Source: Lactuca virosa
Taxonomy: Eukaryota > Streptophyta > Magnoliopsida > Asterales > Asteraceae
Reading direction: 5' to 3'
Length of the DNA stretch: 64,000 bases
Assembly (NCBI GenBank): GCA_928212115.1
Contig: CAKMRJ010005523.1
Coordinates: 252,636,226 to 252,700,225, forward strand
A model generated the notes under the pieces. That model saw only the letters and a program-made list of their open reading frames with translations. It ran no database searches and was not told where the DNA came from. Below, piece by piece: positions 33,834 to 46,030 of this stretch (position 1 is its first letter; each line of letters begins with the position of its first letter). The position numbers were made by a program, and so were the translations under genes.

Positions 33834-36800
33834 ACTGGTAACATCCCAAAAACACAGTCTGAAAATTTCATTTAATTTAATAATAAAAACCATAGTCGAT
33901 AAACATCATATAAAAATCATAAGCAATGTATCTCAAAATACTATAACAACTGTCAAGTATATCAGAGTATAAATATCCCAGGCTGAACAAATGGTGTGTG
34001 CACTGCAATCTTCCCGAGCTCCTCTTTTGAAAACTGAGCACCTGAAACCAAAACTAAAAACCGTAAGCACGAAGCTTAGTGAGCTCCCCTAAACTACCAC
34101 ATACCATACAATAACACATAAAACACATATTGGGCCTTGCCCACTACATCAGACCGAAGTCCGGAACTAACTTGGGCTTTGCCCACTGCATCGGACCGAA
34201 GTCCGGAACTAACTAGGGCCTTGCCCCCCGCCAACCATCTGCTGCTAACAATGGGGTTACTAACCCCCATGACAATCTGGAGATTCACAAGCTCTGAACT
34301 CCCGAAACATCAATGTACGCGTCCCTATCATGACTGCTATCTCAGTGCAGAATGCACCCGACCTCTCGTTACAAATCTCTATAGTGCCCTACTTGATCAT
34401 ACTGAAGATCAAAGGAGTCTGGTCAATGATACTACGCGTCATCTCAGATGGAATGAACTCCCTCATCTAACCATCAACCTGCCCGACTCCAGAGTCCGAG
34501 CCTGATCCCTGGTCGTCACCAGAACTACCATATGGTCTACCACGTAGCGTTACTATACTCGGTAATATACCATCACTAACATCACAATACTCATCAAAAC
34601 TCGAGGGATCTCACACACTACAAGTTCCCTGGTCTTATCTCATACTTCCTTGATTCGAGTACGAATCCTCTGCTTTCAGTAGTACGGGCCCATACTACCT
34701 TCCACATCTATCCGTACGTTCCTCAAGTGTTGCCTCGACTCCACCAAGTCCCTTCTACTACTACTGCTGATCTCTTGCTAATCTCATCCTAGGCTTGCCC
34801 TAGGGTAATCACCAACCCACTCTCCGCCATCAGCTGCATAAGAAGTCCCTGCTTTATTCCCCTAACTAGCTCGCGAATACTATTACATATTACTCAGACT
34901 AGATAATTCTTCGAATGAGAGATCCTACCCTACAACGGTTGGACTCAAACAAGAGCTGCGAAATAGAGCTAGACCTAACCTTCTGAAATTATTTAGTCCT
35001 TGCAATATGTAACTTAATATATTTGTTTACTAGTTAGTGTAAGACAACTAGAACTCCTAAAAGCACAAAGCAAGCATCATTTGGGCGTTGAGTACACATA
35101 ATCAAGCATATACTACTCTGGCTATCATACTGACTAATATGTACTAGCATGCAGTTCTCAATAAGCCGGTACACATATAACAGGCACATAAGGCATCCTT
35201 CCTAGATCCTTAGCCCTAAACTAGCATGCAGTTCTCATAAAGCTGATACACATACAATAGGAACATAAGGCATCCTTCCTAGATCCTTAATCCTAATCTA
35301 GCATGCAGTTCTCATAAAGTTGATACACATATAATAGGCACATAAGGCATCCTTCCTAGACCCTTAGTCCTAATCTAGCATGCAGTTCTCATAAAGCTGA
35401 TACACATACAATAGCATAAACTTGAATGGGTAATTTGGGAGTACTTACTTGAGCTCAGCTGATTGCATGCACCACACCTTTTTCTCTTTTCAAAGTTCTT
35501 TTCTTTCTAAAAATTCATTTCGCTTTTTCTAAAACACTTTTCTTTCCTCAAAATCCTTGTTACAAAAGTTGATTTTCCTTTTGAATATTTCTATACCAAT
35601 TCCTTAGTTTGAGTTCAGACACACCCGGAAGTGTGCCTGAATCCCTCAAACCAAGGCTCTGATACCAACTGGTAACATCCCAAAAACACAGTCTGAAAAT
35701 TTCGTTTAATTTAATAATAAAAACCATAGTCGATAAACATCATATAAAAATCATAAGCAATGTATCTCAAAATATTATAACAACTGTCAAGTATATCAGA
35801 GTATAAATATCCCAGGCTGAACAAATGGTGTGTGCACTGCAATCTTCCCGAGCTCCTCTTTTGAAAACTGAGCACCTGAAACCAAAACTAAAAACCGTAA
35901 GCACGAAGCTTAGTGAGCTCCCCCAAACTACCACATACCATACAATAACACATAAAACACATACTGGGCTTTGCCCACTACATCAGATCGAAGTCCGGAA
36001 CTAACTTGGGCTTTGCCCACTGCATCGGACCGAAGTCCGGAACTAACTAGGGCCTTGCCCCCTGCCAACCATCTGCTGCTAACAATGGGGTTCCTAACCC
36101 CCATGACAATCTGGAGATTCATAAGCTCTGAACTCCCGAAACATCAATGTACGCGTCCCTATCATGACTGCTATCTTAATGCAGAATGCACCCGGCCTCT
36201 CGTTACAAATCTCTATAATGCCCTACTTGATCATACTGAAGATCAAAGGAGTCTGGTCAATGATACTGCGCGTAATCTCAGATGGAATGAACTCCCTCAT
36301 CTGATCATCAACCTGCCCGGCTCTAGAGTCCGAGCCTGATCCCTGGTCGTCACCAGAACTACCATCTGGTCTACCACGTAGCGTTACTATACTCGGTAAT
36401 ATACCATCACTAACATCACAATACTCATCAAAACTCGAGGGATCTCACACACTACAAGTTCCCTGGTCTTATCTCAGCCTTCCTTGATTCGAGTACGAAT
36501 CCTCTGCTTTCAGTAGTACGGGCCCATACTACCTTCCACATCTATCCGTACTTTCCTCAAGTGTTGCCTCGACTCCACCAAGTCCCTTCTACTACTACTG
36601 CTGATCTCTTGCTAATCTCATCCTAGGCTTGCCCTAGGGTAATCACCAACCCATTCTCCGCCATCAGCTGCATAAGAATTCCCTGCTTTATTCCCCTAAC
36701 TAGCTCGCGAATACTATTACATATTACTCAGACTAGATAATTCTTCGAATGAGAGATCCTACCCTACAACGGTTGGACTCAAACAAGAGCTGCGAAATAG

Positions 36801-39627
36801 AGCTAGACCTAACCTTCTGAAATTATTTAGTCCTTGCAATATGTAACTTAATATATTTGTTTACTAGTTAGTGTAAGACAACTAGAACTCCTAAAAGCAC
36901 AAAGCAAGCAACATTCGGGCGTTGAGTACACATAATCAAGCATATACTACTCTGGCTATCATACTGACTAATCTGTACTAGCATGCAGTTCTCAATAGGC
37001 CGGTACACATATAACAGGCACATAAGGCATCCTTCCTAGATCCTTAGCCCTAAACTAGCATGCAGTTCTCATAAAGCTGATACACATACAATAGGCACAT
37101 AAGGCATCCTTCCTAGATCCTTAATCCTAATCTAGCATGCAGTTCTCATAAAGTTGATACACATATAATAGGCACATAAGGCATCCTTCCTAGACCCTTA
37201 GTCCTAATCTAGCATGCTGTTCTCATAAAGCTGATACACATACAATAGCATAAACTTGTATGGGTAATTTGGGAGTACTTACTTGAGCTCAGCTGATTGC
37301 ATGCACCACACCTTTTTCTCTTTTCAAAGTTCTTTTCTTTCTAAAAATTCATTTCGCTTTTTCTAAAACACTTTTCTTTCCTCAAAATCCTTCTTACAAA
37401 AGTTGATTTTCCTTTTGAATATTTCTATACCAATTCCTTAGTTTGAGTTCAGACACACCCGGAAGTGTGCCTGAATCCCTCAAACCAAGGCTCTGATACC
37501 AACTGGTAACATCCCAAAAACACAGTCTGAAAATTTCGTTTAATTTAATAATAAAAACCATAGTCGATAAACATCATATAAAAATCATAAGCAATGTATC
37601 TCAAAATATTATAACAACTGTCAAGTATATCAGAGTATAAATATCCCAGGCTGAACAAATGGTGTGTGCACTGCAATCTTCCCGAGCTCCTCTTTTGAAA
37701 ACTGAGCACCTGAAACCAAAACTAAAAACCGTAAGCACGAAGCTTAGTGAGCTCCCCCAAACTACCACATACCATACAATAACACATAAAACACATACTG
37801 GGCCTTGCCGACTACATCAGATCGAAGTCCGGAACTAACTTGGGCTTTGCCCACTGCATCGGACCGAAGTCCGGAACTAACTAGGGCCTTGCCCCCTGCC
37901 AACCATCTGCTGCTAACAATGGGGTTCCTAACCCCCATGACAATCTGGAGATTCACAAGCTCTGAACTCCCGAAACATCAATGTACGCGTCCCTATCATG
38001 ACTGCTATCTCAATGCTGAATGCACCCGGCCTCTCGTTACAAATCTCTATAATGCCCTACTTGATCATACTGAAGATCAAAGGAGTCTGGTCAATGATAC
38101 TGCGCGTAATCTCAGATGGAATGAACTCCCTCATCTGATCATCAACCTGCCTGGCTCCAGAGTCCGAGCCTGATCCCTGGTCGTCACCAGAACTACCATC
38201 TGGTCTACCACGTAGCGTTACTATACTCGGTAATATACCATCACTAACATCACAATACTCATCAAAACTCGAGGGATCTCACACACTACAAGTTCCCTGG
38301 TCTTATCTCAGCCTTCCTTGATTCGAGTACGAATCCTCTGCTTTCAGTAGTACGGGCCCATACTACCTTCCACATCTATCCGTACTTTCCTCAAGTGTTG
38401 CCTCGACTCCACCAAGTCCCTTCTACTACTACTGCTGATCTCTTGCTAATCTCATCCTAGGCTTGCCCTAGGGTAATCACCAACCCACTCTCCGCCATCA
38501 GCTGCATAAGAATTCCCCGCTTTATTCCCCTAACTAGCTCGCGAATACTATTACATATTACTCAGACTAGATAATTCTTCGAATGAGAGATCCTACCCTA
38601 CAACGGTTGGACTCAAACAAGAGCTGCGAAATAGAGCTAGACCTAACCTTCTAAAATTATTTAGTCCTTGCAATATGTAACTTAATATATTTGTTTACTA
38701 GTTAGTGTAAGACAACTAGAACTCCTAAAAGCACAAAGCAAGCAGTATTCGGGCGTTGAGTACACATAATCAAGCATATACTACTCTGGCTATCATACTG
38801 ACTAATCTGTACTAGCATGCAGTTCTCAATAAGCCGGTACACATATAACAGGCACATAAGGCATCCTTCCTAGATCCTTAGCCCTAAACTAGCATGCAGT
38901 TCTCATAAAGCTGATACACATACAATAGGCACATAAGGCATCCTTCCTAGATCCTTAATCCTAATCTAGCATGCAGTTCTCATAAAGTTGATACACATAT
39001 AATAGGCACATAAGGCATCCTTCCTAGACCCTTAGTCCTAATCTAGCATGCAGTTCTCATAAAGCTGATACACATACAATAGCATAAACTTGTATGGGTA
39101 ATTTGGGAGTACTTACTTGAGCTCAGTTGATTGCATGCACCACACCCTTTTCTCTTTTCAAAGTTCTTTTCTTTCTAAAAATTCGTTTCGCTTTTTCTAA
39201 AACACTTTTCTTTCCTCAAAATCCTTCTTACAAAAATTGATTTTCCTTTTGAATATTTCTATACCAATTCCTTAATTTGAGTTCAGACACACCCGGAAGT
39301 GTGCCCGAATCCCTCAAACCAAGGCTCTGATACCAACTGGTAACATCCCAAAAACACAGTCTGAAAATTTCGTTTAATTTAATAATAAAAACCATAGTCG
39401 ATAAACATCATATAAAAATCATAAGCAATGTATCTCAAAATATTATAACAATTGTCAAGTATATCGGAGTATAAATATCACAGGCTGAACAAATGGTGTG
39501 TGCACTGCAATCTTCCCGAGCTCCTCTTTTGAAAACTGAGCACCTGAAACCAAAACTAAAAACCGTAAGCACGAAGCTTAGTGAGCTCCCCCAAACTACC
39601 ACATACCATACAATAACACATAAAACA

Positions 39628-39965
39628 CATACTGGGCCTTGCCCACTACATCAGACCGAAGTTCGGAACTAACTTGGGCTTTGCCCACTGCATCGGACCG
39701 AAGTCCGGAACTAACTAGGGCCTTGCCCCCTGCATCAGACCGAAGTACAGAGCTAACTTGGGCCTTGCCCACTGCATCGGATCGAAGTCCGGAACTAACT
39801 AGGGCCTTGCCCCCTGCATCAGACCGAAGTCCGGAACTAACTAGGGCCTTGCCCCCTGCATCAGACTGAAGTCCGCAACTAACTAGGGCCTTGCCCACTG
39901 CATCAGACCGAAGTCCGGAACTTACTTGGGCCTTGCCCACTGCATCAGACCGAGGTCCGGAACTA
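39628..39965. repeat. 42-bp tandem repeat in the Gypsy-2 LTR
   Basis: Eight imperfect units, each with CTGCATCAGACCGAAGTCCG or a close variant. The three upstream partial LTRs keep only two units before the junction to gag. Confidence 0.92.
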
Positions 39966-40329
39966 ACTGAAATAGCATAATATAATCATAACATATAACG
40001 TAAACACATATACTGCATACTGCATCGGACCGCAGCCCGAAACTCACAACACATAGACATGCCTGAATCACAAAGACATCAAGCATACTGAACTACTTCT
40101 CGGGACCACCCCGGCATCGGACCGCAGTCCGGAACTACTGCTGACTAAGAGGGCCGGCATTGTGGCGGTAGACCCGTTCCTACTGGAAGGAAACTTACCT
40201 CACACTGCTGAAGTCCTGCTGACAAAACCCTAGCTACTGGATGACAGAGTCCCAAATCTGTCAACATCAAAATAACACCCAATTAATAATTAGGTTCCAA
40301 CTCATAATCATAAGTCCAACTTGGGTAAA

Positions 40330-40930
40330 AGACTACTTTACCCCTTATCTTATCTTGACTCAAGCCCAAGGCCTAATCCAAAGGCCCAAAAGTCTAACAA
40401 TGGACCAAAGCCCAACTATGGCCCAATTTTCCAAATTGGGCCCAATCCTCCATATGGGCCTTACCCTAAAGCCCAACTAATTACTCTAGTCCATTTAATT
40501 ATTCTTGGATGGCCCATTAATAAACCAATTACCAAAGCCCAATGGAAATGCCCAACTCAAGGCCCAAGTGACATTAGGGTTTCACATAAAATGACGATTA
40601 GGGTTAAGTGTTTCTTACTTAACCCATTAAGGACTTAATCCATTAAGTCCTTTACTCTACTAGATAAATGATATGGTGAAATTGGGCTTAATACACAATC
40701 CAATCTCAATGGCCCAAAAGTGGGTCCAATAAGTCTAAGGCCCAAATACTCACAATTAGGGTTTTCTATACCCTAATTAGGGTTTTTTTCACTCAAACAT
40801 GGCCCAATAGGCCCAAAACTAATCCTTAAGCCCATTAGGGTTTCACTAAGCTCATTAGTCGAAAGTTTGGGCTTTTAGGTCCATTAAGCTTCATTGGGTT
40901 CATTAGGGTTTCTCTAGGCCCAATCAGTCA
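40330..40930. promoter_or_regulatory. Cluster of site II (TGGGCY) and telo-box (AAACCCTA) words in the Gypsy-2 LTR
   Basis: At least fifteen GGCCCA/AGCCCA words (or complements) and five TAGGGTTT words in about 600 bases. In plants these two motifs together mark promoters of ribosomal-protein and cell-cycle genes. Here they lie in an LTR; promoter activity is inference. Confidence 0.5.
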
Positions 40931-42351
40931 AAGCATCCAAAAATTAACTATACGCAAACAAAAGCACACCGCCACCCAACACGGCGGTTGGTGGCAGCAG
41001 GAGGTGGCAGCCAGCACCCTACGGTGGTGGTTTTTCAGTTTTCTTTTCATTATCCAAATTGCAATTTACACATTACAATGCTAAATCTCAAAATAAACAC
41101 ACACACTAAACAAAATAAACACACAACAACCTCGTGGCGGCCGGCGGTGACTTTCTTGGAATTCCAGACACACAAAACACACACATCAAATTGCAGAATA
41201 CCCTCCAGCACCCACCTGGTGGTGTATGGCGACGACAACGACCCGAGATGGCGGCACAACAGCGGCTGAGGGCGGCGGCAGCCACCATTTCCAATGGTGG
41301 TGGTGGTTCCATGCGATTCCGGTGGTTCCTGCCCAAGGATTGCATAAATAACTTCACACATAACATAACACATATACATATACACACAGCCACCTCCTAC
41401 GGTGGCTGGTGGCGGAAAAAGGGCGGCTGAACACGACAACAAATAGTGGCAGCCACCACCGCATGGTGGTGGCGGTGGGTTCTCCGGCCAAAACTGCACC
41501 TAAGGTCCCACGAATGCGGTAACCAACATGTACACTCGAACATACGCCTATACAGCCACCGCCTTGGTGGCAGGCGTCGTCGGAAAGGACGAGAACCACA
41601 GCCCAATGGTCACCGACGACTGTAACGACGTTGGAGACGTCGTATCTATAGAAAAGAATGAGAGAACGAGGAAATACGAGTTTCAGTTGGACTTACCATG
41701 CGATTCCGGTGGTTCCCGACCCTCACACGACGCACACAGCAACTCCTTCGGTCTTCAATGCATCCCTCAGTCGTTCTCGGTGTTGCTGGCAGTGGGTAGT
41801 GGTGACAGTGCTTCAACAGCACGGTAGCGAGCGGCGGACGATGCATCGACATTGCGGCGACTGGGAGATACCCTACCCATGGTGGTGGCGGCTGGAGTAT
41901 AGCGATTAGGGTTTTGCTATTTCATTAGAACGAGAGGGAAAAGAGATACGGGGTTAAACCCGTGTCTCATTTCAAACTTTTGTGCCTTTTTCCAAAAACA
42001 GCCCCTCCTCACAAAACCTTTTTCAATTTAAGTCCAAACTTTACCCTTTAGCCCTTACCATTTTAAATTCCTTTCAATTCAGGCCCAAAGATCAAACTTT
42101 AGCCATAATAACCTTTTTAATCCCTCCTCCTCTCAATCTTTTCCACTTAAGTCCATAAGTTACCCTTTTAACCCTAGCTATTTAAAATCTCTTCAAATGA
42201 AGTCCTAATATTTACCGAACATACTCTTGCTTCTAAAATTCTTCTCAAATCAACTCCGTAATTTACCAAACAGCTTTCCATTATTAAAATTCTTCACAAA
42301 TTAATCTGGGAATTACATTTATTAATTTATTTAAATAAACGAGGCGTTACA

Positions 42352-43480
42352 GAGCAGCACTCTCGATCTTGCAATCCAGGATCTTGAGCTTTGACGATGT
42401 AGGATCCTCAGTAAATCGCTGTGAGATAGGATCCTCAGGAAACCGCTGGGAGATAGGATCCTCAACACCAACACTTACTCCCACTTGGGGTGTAACTCCA
42501 AATGAGCAAGCCCATGTGATCCAGGATCCCGACAAAATCTTCATCACTCCCGATAACAAGGATCCTGGTAACTTCGTGAATAACAATACTTTTAATACTA
42601 ACTCTATGGACCTTGATACAGGAATAAGCTCGTCATGGGCAAGGAACTTCGGTAGCTAATGGAGATGATCTCAAGTGTACGCGGAGTGGTCCAACCTATA
42701 CTAGAGGTATCTCCCATGAGCCACAGAATCTCAAGATTTTCTCCTACAATAGCTGAAGTCCCAAAGCGTTTCCAAACTCCCAACATGAAGCCTTACGATG
42801 GAACCACTGTCCTGAAGAATGTGTGGCATACTACAGAGAAAGAATGGAGATCATCACCATTCCCACACATCTATAGGAAGCCTGTTTCGGTTCTACCCTC
42901 ATAGGATCAGCCTTGAAATGGATTCTCAGTGTTCCTCTTTATTACTTGTTTTGCCCATTTAGTTAATCTTTTCAATAGCCAATTTTCTTATAACAGGACA
43001 TTCAAAAGGATCACTAGTGATCTCCATTGAGTACTCCAGGATTCTAACAAATCCTTTATAGATTTTGTAAGCAGGTTTGGCAAGGAAGAGTTGAATATTC
43101 CTAATATCGACATAGTCACTGCACTAGAAGCCTCCAAGATGGATTTAAAGAAGGATCCTCCCTTTTATGAGGATCTTGTAATGACCCCATGTAGGAAAAT
43201 GACGAAGTCAGAAGTAGAACATCGAGGTTCATTAGACTTGAATAAGGCCTAATCGTTACCATGCAGGATCTTGGCGAGAAAGCAAGGTGGCCAAGGAAAG
43301 GAGAGAAATCAAGTGGATGGAAAGACAAGTCTAAATGGTGCACATACCATGAAGATTTCAGACGCATCATTGAGGATTGTGTAGCCCTCAGAAAGGATAT
43401 TAGCTATCTCCTAAGCAAAGGACATCTCAAATAGATCCTAGGAAGACGAAAAGAAATATTGAAGGAAAAAGAATAGGATC
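42352..43480 (+). pseudogene. Tat gag, second part
   Basis: Frames 42369-42659 and 42659-42904, then further pieces. FSPTIAEVPKRFQTPNMKPY, then FVSRFGKEELNIPNIDIVTA (about 43060-43120), and near 43340 a CTYHEDFRRIIEDC stretch in the place of the zinc-binding end of Tat Gag. Stops and frameshifts throughout. Confidence 0.78.
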
Positions 43481-43739
43481 TTGCAAAGATCCTGGAAAAA
43501 CTAGAATCCCTCCTTCGAACGCCAAGGTAATTAATGTTATCTTTAGGGGTTTCGATATTTGTGAACTTCTTACTCTACAGAAAAAATACACGCTGAGGTA
43601 TCCAAAAAAGAGAAAGAAGAAAGACCCTAGAAGAAGACTTCGATAACACAAGGATCTCGGTGGATGAAGGATCCTCGGTGAATATCACTCTTAGGTGCTC
43701 TGACCAGGATGAACATCCCAAAATCCGAGACAGTCAAAA

Positions 43740-43920
43740 GACCCTCAGTAGTAATGGGATTCAGCGTTGAAAATGGATACAATTGTAGAAATCAAACTAC
43801 CAATCTACATCGAAGGGGTAAAATCTATGCAATGTTTTTATGTTACTAATGATTTGTCTTCCTACAATGTTATATTAGGTAGTCCATAGATCCATGATGT
43901 GAAAGCATTTGATTAATGTA
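43740..43920 (+). pseudogene. Tat protease remnant
   Basis: A short stretch ending SSYNVILGSP just before a stop resembles the C-terminal flap of gypsy aspartic protease. The catalytic D-S/T-G was not found. Confidence 0.55.
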
Positions 43921-44279
43921 CCCACAATGCGTCAAAATGCCTACCCCTTGAGGGATAGTAAAGATCCTCGGAGATCAGAAGGAATCCAAAGAGTTCTATG
44001 GGACCTCGATGAAGCTTTCCTCAGTACCAAGGCAAGCATAGCAATTAAAGCACGGGGCACGAGACGTACCATAATTTCCCCTAAACCTTGAGGATACTGA
44101 CACTAAAGTACTCAAAGGATCCTCAATACCAGAAGACATCGAAAAGGACCTAATTACATTCCTGAAAGAAAGAAGGAAAACCTTCACACGGAAACACAAA
44201 GACATGACAGGTATAAATAGGAATATTATAACTCATAAACTTAACATTGATCCTTCTTTCAGACCCACACGTCAAAATA

Positions 44280-45336
44280 GAAAGAAGTTGGCACCTGAAA
44301 GGAACTTGATCATTCAAGAGGAAGTGTAAAAATTTCTCAAAATACGGATGATCAAGGAAGTCAAGTTCCCAAGGTGGCTGGCCAACATGGTCATAGTACA
44401 GAAGAATAATGACTCCATGATAGACGCAACAGCGGGTAATGAATTGTTAACATTTATGGGTGCATGATTGGGATTCCAACAGATCCGGAGGGAACCATCC
44501 GACCAAGAGGATACGACATTCATAACTCCAATAGGTATCTATTTCCATTTGGTCTTACAAATGTAGGTGAAACAAACCAAAGTCTAGTCAACAAGATGTT
44601 AAAAGAGAAACTGGGGGACACCATGGAAGTCTACATTGATGACATGGAGGTCAAGAAAGATGAAGATCATCTCAAGGATCTTGAAGAAGCCTTCGACATA
44701 CTGGACGAATATAACATGAAGCTGAATCCCTCCAAGTGTCACCTTGGAATGAGATCAGGCAAATTCCTTGGATACATGGCGGCGAAAAGAGGAATTGAAG
44801 CGAGCTCGGAGCAAACCAAGGCCATCCTCAATCTAAGATCACCATCCTCGACAAAAGATATTCAAAGATTAACAGGAAGAATGACAGCCCTAAATAGGTT
44901 CATCTCAAGATCCTATGAAATATGCAAGACTTTCTACGATGTCTTGAAGAAAAAAAGGTTTGAGTGGACCAAGGAACACGAAGATGATTTCCAGGAACTT
45001 AAAAAATATTTAAATTCATCACCCGTTTCGGTAAGACCATCAGATGGGGAACCACTTCTTCTCTACCTTTCAGTATCCTCAAACACGGTGAGTGCAGTCT
45101 TAGCTAAGGATCTTAACAGGGACCAACATCCCATCCACCATGTAAGTAAAAGCCTCTTGGATCCTAAGACCAGGTACTCCCACTTTCAAAAACTAATACT
45201 TAAACTAGTTACAACTTCTACCAAATTAAGATATTATTTGGAAACTCATACTATACATGTCAAAACTAATTATCTTATCAATAATTTCATGAGAAATCTA
45301 GAAATGTCGGGTAGAATAACCAATTGGTCAATATAG
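44280..45336 (+). pseudogene. Tat reverse transcriptase and first RNase H
   Basis: The open frame 44464-45336 (290 codons) holds VYIDDMEVKKDEDHLKDLEE (catalytic Asp pair present), then LNPSKCHLGMRSGKFLGY, a connection region and RNase H words (SNTVSAVLAKDL). Upstream, 44290-44460 holds RT start words (APERNLIIQEE, MIDATAGNELLTF) in other frames with a large deletion between. The first twenty or so codons of the 290-codon frame are out of register. Not functional. Confidence 0.88.
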
Positions 45337-45449
45337 CTCAGCACATATGACATAAAATAAAGTCACAGGCATTAGTAGATTTTGTGGCTGATTGTAGTAA
45401 TGATCTACAATCTGAGGTGGAGTTAGAAATCTAATGATTTCTGAAAGAA

Positions 45450-45730
45450 GAAGACATGGGGGAGTGGATACTCTATACAGATGGAGCATCCAACTTTAGA
45501 GGAGTCGGCCTTGGTATCATACTAAAATCGCCATAGGGGGACATCCTACCCCATGCAGTTAGTTGTGAATTCCATGCAACTAATATGAAGTAAAGTATGA
45601 AACACTGATCATGAGGCTACAACTGTCCAATGATCTTCAGATCAAGGATTTTCAGGATACTATCGGGCTAATCATAAAGAAAGATGCCTTCCTACATGAT
45701 CAGAAGTGTGATGCATATCTCACTGATTCA
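45450..45730 (+). pseudogene. Tat additional (archaeal-type) RNase H
   Basis: WILYTDGASNFRGVGLGIIL, then HAVSCEFHATN before stops. This second RNase H domain after the first is a known hallmark of Tat elements. The first catalytic Asp (TDG) is present. No integrase follows. Confidence 0.8.
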
Positions 45731-46030
45731 GAAACAGGAAAGGGGGCATAGTGGCTAGCATCTTGCCAATATTTTGGAATGCTATACACCTCAAAGTACA
45801 CTTTATGTAAGTCTATTTAGTTACATTTCATCACAACTAAGGCGAGGTACATACCTACTCCTTACTCTCATTTCTTTCCTTTGTATATTTGTATTCCAAG
45901 AAGACTACTGACTTAAGCATCGGAGGGGCATTAGCCAAGCTAACGTCCACCCCAAGCTAACATTTGCAACATGTAGAAACACAAGGATCCTATCCCCTAC
46001 GAATAGATACTGATCATCTCTCCTCCGATT
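45731..46030 (+). other. Region where Tat integrase should be; none found
   Basis: Some 300 bases of non-coding sequence link the second RNase H to the minisatellites. No zinc finger or DDE block of integrase was recognised on either strand. Confidence 0.5.

Larger units (their letters stand above)
32400..39733 (-). repeat. 1,834-bp tandem array of LTR end + primer site + leader + gag start (four units)
   Basis: CAACCATCTGCTGCTAACAA begins units at 32400, 34232, 36066 and 37900 (spacing 1832, 1834, 1834). LTR starts at 33836, 35670, 37504 and 39338 are also 1,834 apart. Each unit joins about 1.4 kb of leader and gag start to the first 390 bases of the LTR; only the last continues into a whole LTR. 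The junction lies at CCCTGC / CCTGCC, a short microhomology. Units are nearly identical by eye, so the amplification is recent or homogenised. Confidence 0.93.
28921..42351 (-). mobile_element. Gypsy-2: decayed chromovirus-like element with internal tandem amplification
   Basis: A minus-strand element inserted in Tat gag. The 5' LTR is 39338-42351 (3.0 kb); the 3' LTR is truncated to 28921-29783. The primer site TGGTATCAGAGC occurs four times, 1,834 bases apart. RT and gag remnants lie between the LTRs. No target duplication survives because the left end is deleted. Confidence 0.8.
39338..42351 (-). repeat. Gypsy-2 5' LTR, 3.0 kb
   Basis: Starts TGGTAACATCCC next to the primer site and ends GGCGTTACA, where Tat gag resumes. 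Contains a 42-bp minisatellite (39628-39965), a stretch rich in GGCCCA and AGGGTTT words (40330-40930), and GC-rich GGTGGC-type sequence (40980-41500). Frames of about 99 codons exist on the plus strand of both LTR copies but show no domain. Confidence 0.8.

Noticed and set aside
34094..38173. Repeated 64- and 122-codon frames at about 34.1, 36.0 and 37.8 kb as a gene family
   Set aside because: They are the same LTR-to-gag junction repeated in the 1,834-bp array.
40560..40930. TTAGGGTTT words as possible interstitial telomere repeat
   Set aside because: Copies are separated, not tandem; they fit telo-box promoter words better.
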